A stretch of DNA of 12,539 nt from JARROD01 sp037384225 (lineage in GTDB: Bacteria; Pseudomonadota; Gammaproteobacteria; Pseudomonadales; Cellvibrionaceae). The notes below the pieces were generated by a model. That model saw only the letters and a program-made list of their open reading frames with translations, was not told the origin of the DNA and did not search any database. The stretch is taken from positions 1 through 12,539 of the forward strand of contig JARROD010000079.1 in NCBI GenBank assembly GCA_037384225.1, in the 5' to 3' direction. Within the stretch, counting starts at the first letter, position 1. Each line of letters starts with the position of its first letter. Of the stretch, positions 6,997 to 12,539 are shown in pieces. A program made the translations under genes and the position numbers.

Positions 6997-8274
6997 CAAG
7001 TGGAATGGTGTGGGATCGACACAGGGTGTATCGTTGGCAACCAGGTCGGCGGCCAGGTGGCCAATAGCCGGACCGAGTCCGAAGCCATGGCCCGAGCACC
7101 CGGCAGCGAGTAAAAAGCCGCTTATGTCGTCCACCGGGGAAATAACCGGAACCGCATCGGGTGTACAATCAATATAACCGCCCCAGGATTCAGTGAGCTC
7201 GATGTTCGCCAGAGCGGGAAAACGAGACCTGATCCGCTCCATCATGGAAGAAACTGTTTTCATGTTAGGCTCGGGATCGAGAATTCGCATACGCTCCAGG
7301 GGCGTCTCGCCGATTGTTTGCCATTTTCTCATGGACTCCGGTCCCTGGAAAAAAGATTTGCCGACACGAATGTCCACGTTTTTCCAACGCTTGATAAACA
7401 TTGGCATGAACTCCCGCGCAAAGCGAAGGCCCTGTGGGGTGATCTCCACGGTGCCCTTGCCGCTGATCGCCACGGTGTAGCTGCCGTCGAGGCGACGGGT
7501 AAGCGCGCAATCGGGCGTGTAGATCGCCTCGCCAATATTGGGAGCCGGCGCGGTGCGAAGCGAGGTCTGGCGTACGGTCGACAGCGGGAAAGTAATGCCG
7601 TGTTGCCGACAGAACGCCGAAGCCCATGCCCCGGCAGCACACAGCACCGTGCTTGTTCGAATAACGCCTTTTTCGGTAATGACGCCGGTCACTGCACCAT
7701 TGGTCACGTCCAGGCCACGGGCCGCACAATTTTGATGGATGGTGGCGCCCAGCGCTCTCGCACCTTCCGCAATGGCCGATGCCGCCAGCCAGGGTTCTCC
7801 CTTGCCGTCATCCTGGGAATGGACACCGCCCAGCCACTTGCGGCCATTGGCCGGAATCAATGACGTTGCTTCGCCAGCCGTGAGCATCCTGGTGTTGACG
7901 TCGAACTGGCGCGCGACCTCCCGCCACTTTTCCCATTCCTCAAGCTGTGCGGGATTGTCAGTGGCATAGAGCAGGCCGCAGCGACGAAATCCGATGTCAT
8001 TGCCGATTTCTGCCGTGAGCTGATCCCACAAGCGCAAGGCAAGACCCGACATCGGCAGCTCGCGGGCATCGCGGTTCTGCTGCCGGCACCAACCCCAGTT
8101 ACGGCTCGACTGCTCGCCGTTGACACAGCCCTTTTCAGTCAGCGCGACAGAAAGCCCGCGCTTGGCCAGAAAATAGGCCGCCGTTACACCGACAATGCCC
8201 CCGCCAATGATAACGACGTCAGCGGAAGCAGGGAGTTTGTCATCACTGGGGATGGCTTTTATCGTTAGTGGCAT
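6952..8274 (-). CDS. DAO-fold FAD-dependent oxidoreductase (DadA / sarcosine-oxidase-like)
   Basis: 440-residue flavoenzyme that should oxidise the C-N bond of an amino acid or secondary amine. The N-terminal dinucleotide-binding strand is VVIIGGGIVG (20-29), followed by an acidic residue at the end of strand two (TEKG) and the family block EQSSRNWGWCRQQNRD (54-69). The middle holds the substrate-binding sheet; the C-terminus has GGYIDCTPDAVPVI (365-378) and CSGHGFGLGPAIG (393-405), the usual second FAD contact. Length is complete. The ATG at 8274 has AAGGAG eight bases upstream, overlapping the stop of the aldehyde dehydrogenase gene, so translation is coupled. It is the last gene of the operon and its final 45 bp run over the end of the convergent cupin gene, with no terminator visible between. 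Substrate uncertain: D-amino acid, N-methyl amino acid or opine-like. Confidence 0.88.
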   Translation of the reverse strand: MPLTIKAIPSDDKLPASADVVIIGGGIVGVTAAYFLAKRGLSVALTEKGCVNGEQSSRNWGWCRQQNRDARELPMSGLALRLWDQLTAEIGNDIGFRRCGLLYATDNPAQLEEWEKWREVARQFDVNTRMLTAGEATSLIPANGRKWLGGVHSQDDGKGEPWLAASAIAEGARALGATIHQNCAARGLDVTNGAVTGVITEKGVIRTSTVLCAAGAWASAFCRQHGITFPLSTVRQTSLRTAPAPNIGEAIYTPDCALTRRLDGSYTVAISGKGTVEITPQGLRFAREFMPMFIKRWKNVDIRVGKSFFQGPESMRKWQTIGETPLERMRILDPEPNMKTVSSMMERIRSRFPALANIELTESWGGYIDCTPDAVPVISPVDDISGFLLAAGCSGHGFGLGPAIGHLAADLVANDTPCVDPTPFHLSRLLDGSKFDIGAI

Positions 8275-8286
8275 ATCGAGGGCTCC

Positions 8287-9762
8287 TTAATGGAATTCAT
8301 CATCGCCTGGACCATAACCGACGACAGCTTTGGTTAGCAGATACTCTTCGATACCTTCGATGCCATATTCCCGACCATTACCGGAACATTTGTAGCCACC
8401 GAACGGCGCATTGCGATCCCAGGCCGGGTAATTGAGATGCACCTGACCACACCGCAATTTTGCCGCCACGGCCCGAGCGCTCTGGATGCTTGCGCTCTGG
8501 ACCTGGGCGCCGAGCCCGTATATCGAGTCGTTGGCGATCTCAACCGCCTCTTCGACTGTGTCATAAGGGAGGATTGACAATACCGGCCCGAAGATTTCCT
8601 CCTGGGCAATCGTCATTTTGGTGCCTACTTCGGAAAAGATCGTCGGGCGTGCATAAAAGCCACGATCCAGGCCGTCCGGCCTTCCCGGCCCGCCACAGAC
8701 CAGCTTGGCACCTTCATCCATGCCGATACGGATTAATTTCTGTACCCTGTCAAATTGGGCCCGGTTGGCAACCGGGCCATGGGTGGTTTGCTCCGAGCGT
8801 GGATCGCCAACGACGAACTCGGCTGCGGCATCACGGGTCAGCGCCTCCACTTCCTGGAGTCGATCGCGGGGAACAATCATGCGTGTCGGCGCGCTGCAGG
8901 ACTGACCGACATTGCGAAAACAGGCGGCCACCCCCGGCGGCACCGCCTTGGTCAGGTCGGCGTCCGGCAATATGACGTTGGGGGATTTACCGCCCAGCTC
9001 CTGGGCCAACCGCTTGACTGTGGGAGCGGCTGCCTGGGCCACGAGGATCCCTGCCCTGGTCGACCCGGTGATGGAGATCATATCCACATCGGGATGGGTG
9101 GAAAGGGCGGTTCCGACCCCGGCGCCATCACCGTTGACGAGGTTGAAAACCCCCGCCGGTATGCCGGCATCGTGGATCAGTTCGGCGAAAATCAGGGCGC
9201 TGAGCGGCGACAGTTCACTCGGCTTCATCACGACTGTGCAGCCTGCCGCCAGTGCAGGGCCAACCTTGGCGGTAATTTGATACAGCGGCCAGTTCCAGGG
9301 CGTAATCAGCCCGCACACGCCAACTGGCTCGCGCAGGATGGCGGTGGTGCCCCGGTGACTCAGAAAAGGATAAGTCGTCAGGTTTTCACGCGCCGCGCGG
9401 ATGTGCTCGGCCGCCAGTGGCACATGGGCAGTGCGGGCGTAGCTGATGGCCGCACCCATCTCCAGGGACAAAGCCTGGGCAAACATTTCAACCCGTTCGA
9501 GAATCAAATCGTGGATTCGCCCCAGCAACTCAACCCGGTCAGCGACTGTTGTCGCCGACCAAGCGGGGAAGGCAGCTTTGGCCGCAGCCACAGCCCGATT
9601 GACATCGGCGGCACTGCTCAGGGCGATTTCGGCAATCGCCTCCTCGGTGGATGGATCGATGACAGTGGAGCGGCCCGCGATATCGGCTGCCGTCCACTCG
9701 CCATTGATAAAGCACTGTTCGAGCCGACCGGAGTCGGCAAGATATTTGATGGGAGAAGTCAC
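8287..9762 (-). CDS. NAD(P)-dependent aldehyde dehydrogenase
   Basis: 491-residue ALDH-superfamily enzyme, oxidising an aldehyde to the acid. All catalytic landmarks are present: TPWNWP with Asn157, Lys180 in VMKPSE, SITGSTRAG (230-238), QELGGKSPN with general base Glu255, and GQSCSAPTR with nucleophile Cys289; later EEIFGPVLS and APFGGYKCSGNGREYG. The start is the GTG at 9762, overlapping the upstream stop as GTGA, with AAGGA nine bases before it; from here the protein begins MTSPIKYLADSGR, normal for the family. A 102-codon open extension upstream lies antiphase in the previous gene and is rejected. As the partner of a PuuB-like oxidase it probably takes the aminoaldehyde made by that enzyme, as PuuC does in putrescine breakdown; that assignment is inferred from context. 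Confidence 0.92.
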   Translation of the reverse strand: MTSPIKYLADSGRLEQCFINGEWTAADIAGRSTVIDPSTEEAIAEIALSSAADVNRAVAAAKAAFPAWSATTVADRVELLGRIHDLILERVEMFAQALSLEMGAAISYARTAHVPLAAEHIRAARENLTTYPFLSHRGTTAILREPVGVCGLITPWNWPLYQITAKVGPALAAGCTVVMKPSELSPLSALIFAELIHDAGIPAGVFNLVNGDGAGVGTALSTHPDVDMISITGSTRAGILVAQAAAPTVKRLAQELGGKSPNVILPDADLTKAVPPGVAACFRNVGQSCSAPTRMIVPRDRLQEVEALTRDAAAEFVVGDPRSEQTTHGPVANRAQFDRVQKLIRIGMDEGAKLVCGGPGRPDGLDRGFYARPTIFSEVGTKMTIAQEEIFGPVLSILPYDTVEEAVEIANDSIYGLGAQVQSASIQSARAVAAKLRCGQVHLNYPAWDRNAPFGGYKCSGNGREYGIEGIEEYLLTKAVVGYGPGDDEFH

Positions 9763-11030
9763 TGCAGTTGATCCTTTAGTCGGTAAAAGGCACCCACGAA
9801 AGGCAGGAACCAGGGAGGGCCAAAGTGACCGGGGATGGCAGGCCAGTTGAATTCCTTCCAGGGGTTGAGATCGGTGCGACCTTCCATCACTTCGGCCATA
9901 ACGGTACCCATATAAGTGGACATTTGCGTGCCGTGACCGCTGTAACCCATGGAGTAGTAAATGCCGTTGCGTTCGCCGGCGCGGGGCAGGCGATCCTGGG
10001 TCATATCCACCATGCCGCCCCAGCAATAATCGGCGCACACTTTGGCAAGTTGGGGGAATACCTCGCACATCGAACGATGCAGAATGGCACCACTCTTGGT
10101 GTCGGACTTGGGATAAACCGCAAAACGGGCCCGGCCACCGAACAAAAGCCGGTTATCGGGAGTCGTCCGGAAGTAGTTCACCAGGTTCTTGGTGTCGGTG
10201 TACATGCGCCGGCGGGGTATCAGTTGATCCAGCAAATCGGTGGGCAGGGGCTCGGTCACAATGATAAAAGCCCCAACCGGCACTACGCGCCGCCGAATCC
10301 AGCCAAGGGGGCCCACCTGTGAGATGCCACTGGCCAGCAGTACCTGAGAGGCAACGATACGGCCCCGGGGGGTCGTGACCTCATGACCGCCCTGGACCTG
10401 CCGAAAACCGGTGACGGGGGTGCGCTCATGAATTTGAACGCCACGGCGGGCCGCGGCCTCGGCGAGTCCGGTGACGAAGCGGCCAACATGCATGCCCGCA
10501 CTTTTCTTGAAGAGCATGCCGCCGTAATAGCGTTGCGAGCCCAGTTCGTCGCGCAATTGCTCGCGGGTGACGATTTCCGTATCCGGATCGGCTTGTTTGA
10601 CGAGTAGCGCCTGGGTGCGGACGAGCTTTTCATAATGCTCGGGCTTGGCGGCGAGTTTGAGTTTGCCGACACGCTTGAAACTACAGTCGATTCCCTCTTC
10701 GCGCACCAGCCGTTCAATCGTGTCAACGCCCTTGTCAAAGCTGTGGTACAGGTAGTTGGCTTTTTCGGTACCGAATTTCGCTGCGATGGCAGCGTAATCC
10801 TGGGCAAATCCGTTGTTGCACATGCCGCCGTTGCGGCCTGAGGCAGCGTGTCCTACGGTCTCCGCCTCGCACACCACGACACGCGCGCCTTTCTTGGCCA
10901 GCGCCAACGCCGCAGAAACGCCGGTTAGTCCAGCCCCCACAACAACCACGTCCGCCTTACCTTCTACAGGTTCCTGCGAGGCGCCGCCAAATGTCGGGGC
11001 TGTGTCCAGCCAGTAAGAAGAGAGTTTCAT
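9759..11030 (-). CDS. FAD-dependent amine oxidase, PuuB/OrdL-like
   Basis: 423-residue DAO-fold flavoprotein closest in layout to gamma-glutamylputrescine oxidoreductase. Residues 26-37 carry the Rossmann strand ADVVVVGAGLTG, Glu55 ends strand two, and ASGRNGGM (63-70) is the family's flavin-contact signature (PuuB-type ASGRNGG). The C-terminal FAD contact reads YCWGGMVDMTQDRLP and YSMGYSGHGTQMS. The leading SSYWLDTAP resembles the N-terminus of PuuB-type enzymes. GGAG six bases before the ATG supports the start. Its stop overlaps the start of the aldehyde dehydrogenase gene, strongly linking the two: the oxidase would release an aldehyde that the next enzyme oxidises. Substrate is unproven; a glutamylated or otherwise acylated diamine, or another primary amine, fits the family. 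No puuA-like glutamine-synthetase gene is present in the window. Confidence 0.88.
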   Translation of the reverse strand: MKLSSYWLDTAPTFGGASQEPVEGKADVVVVGAGLTGVSAALALAKKGARVVVCEAETVGHAASGRNGGMCNNGFAQDYAAIAAKFGTEKANYLYHSFDKGVDTIERLVREEGIDCSFKRVGKLKLAAKPEHYEKLVRTQALLVKQADPDTEIVTREQLRDELGSQRYYGGMLFKKSAGMHVGRFVTGLAEAAARRGVQIHERTPVTGFRQVQGGHEVTTPRGRIVASQVLLASGISQVGPLGWIRRRVVPVGAFIIVTEPLPTDLLDQLIPRRRMYTDTKNLVNYFRTTPDNRLLFGGRARFAVYPKSDTKSGAILHRSMCEVFPQLAKVCADYCWGGMVDMTQDRLPRAGERNGIYYSMGYSGHGTQMSTYMGTVMAEVMEGRTDLNPWKEFNWPAIPGHFGPPWFLPFVGAFYRLKDQLQ

Positions 11031-11119
11031 CGGTTGCTCCTATCGCCGCTTACAGCGACCATTTTTTCTGATGGGGGATCAGTCCGGACCTTGGCCTCGG
11101 AACGCATTTTAAGAATTTC
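11031..11119 (-). other. Intergenic gap inside the minus-strand operon
   Basis: 89 bp between the GNAT and PuuB-like genes. On the minus strand CTGAT and ATCAG pair around five C, but A-rich sequence follows instead of T, so it is not a terminator. No promoter is convincing; the four genes may form one transcript. Confidence 0.35.
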
Positions 11120-11983
11120 CTAGCCAAGTGACTGACTGCAGAGCGCGAAGATTCGGGTCTGCAGCGAAGTTTGGGGCGGCGTCCCGCGCATCATCGGGGT
11201 TACCGTATCGACACATTTCAGCCCCCTCTCCTCCAGCCACGGGCTTAGACCTGAATCGGCAGAGGTATCCACACGAACAATACCGCCCGACAGTTGGGAG
11301 ATGGCGGCTTCGATGAGGGTGCGGGCGTCTTCGAGATTTTGCGCAACCACAGGACCGATAACGTGCCCCCGTCCAAACGCTCGGCACACTGCATAGCCGC
11401 TGGCTACGCCGCCTGCGGAAATGAGGGTCAACTGCCCTATCTCTGCCAGGCTTTTGAGCAACCCGGTTCTTGGCATGCCAAGACAGCCCTCGTCCAGATC
11501 CATGATCAGGGAAAGGTCGGATGCTTCGGCTTTTCTTACCCTCGACTGTTGTGAGCTGGCGCCGTTCAATACCGGGACACCCTGGTGCTGATTTAGCACG
11601 CCAGTGCTGATGAAGCCACGGCGTTGATAGAGATCGAATGCCTCTCGTGTAGCATTCAAGAACACCGTTGTTGATTCTACTCCGGCCAAAAGTGCGTCGA
11701 CGAGACGTGCACCGTAACCGTGGCCCTGGAACTCTTTGCCGACAATGATCATCCCGATGCTGGTGAAGGCATTGCCATAATTCCATCGCATTGCAGTACC
11801 GATTAGACGATCTCCCAGCTCAAGGGCGAGCCCATCGCCAAGTGCGTGGGCGAATGCCCAATCTTCCGCCCGGTATGGCCAGCCCATCTCGGATGATAGA
11901 GCCACTGCCTGGGGCAAATGGGTTGCAGTGAGCTTGCTTAGCACCGGCGCCGGCGAGTCGTCGATCATTACTTGAGTCTCCAT
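11120..11983 (-). CDS. Two-domain GNAT acyltransferase (YitH/HolE-type C-terminal domain)
   Basis: 287-residue acetyl-CoA-dependent N-acyltransferase with two GNAT-like halves. The N-terminal half (about 15-135) has the classic motif A: GMIIVGKEFQGHGYGARLV (77-95) with the pyrophosphate-binding QGHGYG (86-91), then FLNATREAFDLYQRRGF (108-124). The C-terminal half (about 146-275) has the pattern of YitH/HolE-like proteins: DLSLIMDLDEGCLGMPR, GYAVCR, HVIGPVVAQNLEDA, and a closing CVDTVTPMMRG. The start at 11983 is fixed by a perfect AGGAGG five bases before ATG; a 24-codon upstream extension lacks such a site. It leads the operon of amine-oxidising enzymes, so it may acylate the substrate, detoxify the amine, or act separately. 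Substrate unknown. Confidence 0.85.
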   Translation of the reverse strand: METQVMIDDSPAPVLSKLTATHLPQAVALSSEMGWPYRAEDWAFAHALGDGLALELGDRLIGTAMRWNYGNAFTSIGMIIVGKEFQGHGYGARLVDALLAGVESTTVFLNATREAFDLYQRRGFISTGVLNQHQGVPVLNGASSQQSRVRKAEASDLSLIMDLDEGCLGMPRTGLLKSLAEIGQLTLISAGGVASGYAVCRAFGRGHVIGPVVAQNLEDARTLIEAAISQLSGGIVRVDTSADSGLSPWLEERGLKCVDTVTPMMRGTPPQTSLQTRIFALCSQSLG

Positions 11984-12060
11984 CGTAACCTCCTGTTGGC
12001 TGGCCTGTAAGTTCGTTGAACGTGGGCTAGTGGCCGTATTGCGGCGGCACCACAACGAAA

Positions 12061-12100
12061 TTTGCTGGGCGTTAGAATTATTTGCTGGACGTTAGAATTA
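12061..12100 (-). repeat. 20-bp tandem repeat upstream of the GNAT operon
   Basis: Two head-to-tail copies (12061-12080 and 12081-12100) differ at one base: TTTGCTGG followed by G or A, then CGTTAGAATTA. They begin 78 bp before the GNAT start codon, so they could be operator half-sites or a replication-slippage duplication. The core GCGTTAGAA also resembles the right end of integron recombination sites, but no matching left core site is found at the right distance. Confidence 0.75.
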
Positions 12101-12102
12101 TA
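12097..12102 (-). promoter_or_regulatory. Possible -10 box of the GNAT operon
   Basis: The minus strand reads TATAAT, a perfect -10 hexamer overlapping the end of the tandem repeat, 113 bp before the GNAT start. At the right distance no recognisable -35 is seen, so it would depend on an activator; the repeats would then lie in the early leader. Low confidence. Confidence 0.25.
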
Positions 12103-12174
12103 TGGCGCCCATCGCGGCATTGATTGCTGATTTCTTAGGATGAACAATAAGAAATACTAAAAAGGTTTGTAAGA

Positions 12175-12360
12175 ATGGCAGATAATTGTGGTGAATTTGA
12201 GGCTAAAATTTTATCGACTTCGTAGATTGTTAAACGACTAACTGTAAAAGATCTGGAGCCCATGATCGGCAAAAGCAATCCCGTTTACGAAACCCTCAAT
12301 CACAAGCGCTCGCTGACTTTGAAGATGATCTGGAAATTTCGGCACGGACTCCATAGTGAC
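12175..12360 (+). pseudogene. higA: Broken HigA-type antitoxin (HTH) gene remnant
   Basis: In one plus-strand frame, residues LTVKDLEPMIGKSN and LNHKRSLTLKMI (12238-12335 or so) match the helix-turn-helix block of HigA-family antitoxins (pattern LT-KDLEP-IG followed by V-EVLN-KR-LTL-MI). The frame begins with a plausible ATG at 12175 but has a TAG at 12223-12225, before the conserved block, and runs off the family pattern after RHGLH near 12354, where a hairpin begins. An internal ATG at 12262 gives only 48 codons that start inside the HTH. The N-terminal dimerising half is missing and no toxin gene is adjacent within the window. It is a relic of a toxin-antitoxin locus. Confidence 0.6.
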
Positions 12361-12395
12361 GCACGGCGTCAAATTTCCTGCGCCAGTGCGTCACT
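12355..12395. repeat. Long hairpin abutting the antitoxin remnant
   Basis: AGTGACGCACGGCG (12355-12368) pairs over 14 bp with CGCCAGTGCGTCACT (12381-12395), with one bulged A and a 12-base loop. There is no T-run afterwards, so it is not an ordinary terminator. It begins where the antitoxin similarity ends and stops inside the direct repeat of the next element, so it may mark an insertion or recombination joint. Confidence 0.7.
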
Positions 12396-12446
12396 TCATC
12401 AGTAACTTCTCAATTACCCCGGGTTATTGAGAAGTTACCTTCATCA
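12394..12446. mobile_element. 37-bp palindrome flanked by an 8-bp direct repeat (reduced IS66-like remnant)
   Basis: Positions 12402-12419 (GTAACTTCTCAATTACCC) pair with 12421-12438 over 18 bp with a single T-T mismatch around one central C. The sequence CTTCATCA stands exactly on both sides (12394-12401 and 12439-12446). An inverted-repeat pair with an 8-bp duplication is the footprint of a transposable element. IS66-family elements are known for 8-bp target duplications and ends that begin GTAA, which matches. No transposase remains between the ends, so this would be an element deleted down to its termini. Family assignment is tentative; the geometry is direct observation. Confidence 0.65.
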
Positions 12447-12539
12447 CTCCCAACTTGGCTTTCCGGTTGTGATTATACTCAGCGGATATCCGCGTTGGTC
12501 GAGTGGCTGGCGCAATACAATCCGGCTGGAATAATTCTC
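12447..12539. other. Unassigned right edge with a 12-bp palindrome
   Basis: The last bases contain the perfect palindrome GCGGATATCCGC (12482-12493). A minus-strand frame is open from the window edge to a TAA at 12424-12426 inside the mobile remnant (its end reads KAKLGVMKVTSQ); it could be the 3' end of a gene lying outside, but I recognise no family. A tRNA was considered and not supported. Confidence 0.25.

Noticed and set aside
8755..9771. 338-codon plus-strand frame opposite the aldehyde dehydrogenase
   Set aside because: Antisense shadow of a gene with complete catalytic motifs; product is Gly/Arg/His-rich with no recognisable domain.
9763..10068. 102-codon N-terminal extension of the aldehyde dehydrogenase frame
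   Set aside because: It lies wholly within the 3' part of the PuuB-like gene in another frame, reads as low-quality Arg/Ser-rich protein, and the GTG at 9762 has a good ribosome-binding site and the family's normal N-terminus.
11984..12055. 24-codon N-terminal extension of the GNAT gene
   Set aside because: AGGAGG lies five bases before the ATG at 11983, and the extension has no family similarity.
12009..12100. Integron attC site suggested by GCGTTAGAA
   Set aside because: No complementary left core site and no paired inner boxes were found 60-140 bp away, so only the similarity is noted.
12482..12539. tRNA-like sequence at the right edge (GGTCGAGTGGCTGGCG)
   Set aside because: The stretch resembles a D-arm only superficially; no acceptor, anticodon or T arm could be folded around it.
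1..12539. CRISPR array, rRNA or complete insertion sequence
   Set aside because: No regularly spaced repeats, no rRNA-like conserved blocks and no transposase frame were seen on either strand.

Overview
The window looks like a chromosomal segment of a marine-type gammaproteobacterium. The reasons are a long TonB-dependent receptor with a typical proteobacterial leader and terminal Phe, a CopB-type outer-membrane protein, moderately GC-rich coding sequence, and compact catabolic operons with clear Shine-Dalgarno sites. The genus cannot be read from the sequence.

Left part (1-3465): a minus-strand CopB-family outer-membrane protein (125-826, GTG start) stands alone, without copA and without the Met/His-rich N-terminal region usual for the family. 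Its start region is preceded by an imperfect duplicate of itself. On the plus strand follow an exported DUF4198-type protein whose predicted mature N-terminus is histidine (1396-2178) and an M20D amidohydrolase/aminoacylase (2305-3465).

Middle (3598-6657): a good intrinsic terminator, then a minus-strand TonB-dependent receptor of 837 residues. A 475-bp divergent intergenic region follows. It holds a candidate receptor promoter, an orphan plus-strand terminator, a perfect TATAAT and a small T-tailed hairpin before the next gene.

Right part (6658-11983): a short cupin gene meets, tail to tail and with a 45-bp overlap, a four-gene minus-strand operon. Transcription order is two-domain GNAT acyltransferase, PuuB/OrdL-like FAD oxidase, aldehyde dehydrogenase, second DAO-fold FAD oxidoreductase. 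The last three are translationally tight (4-bp overlap, then 12 bp). This is a catabolic cassette for an amine: amine oxidation to an aldehyde, then to an acid. With the GNAT protein and the nearby M20 amidohydrolase, an acylated counterpart of the Puu putrescine pathway can be imagined; that is inference, not demonstrated.

Right edge (11984-12539): no intact gene. It holds a 20-bp tandem repeat upstream of the operon, a broken HigA-type antitoxin gene, a long hairpin, and a 37-bp near-perfect palindrome starting with GTAA and flanked by an exact 8-bp direct repeat. The last has the architecture of an insertion sequence reduced to its two ends. The edge is best read as a decayed mobile or toxin-antitoxin region next to the catabolic operon.
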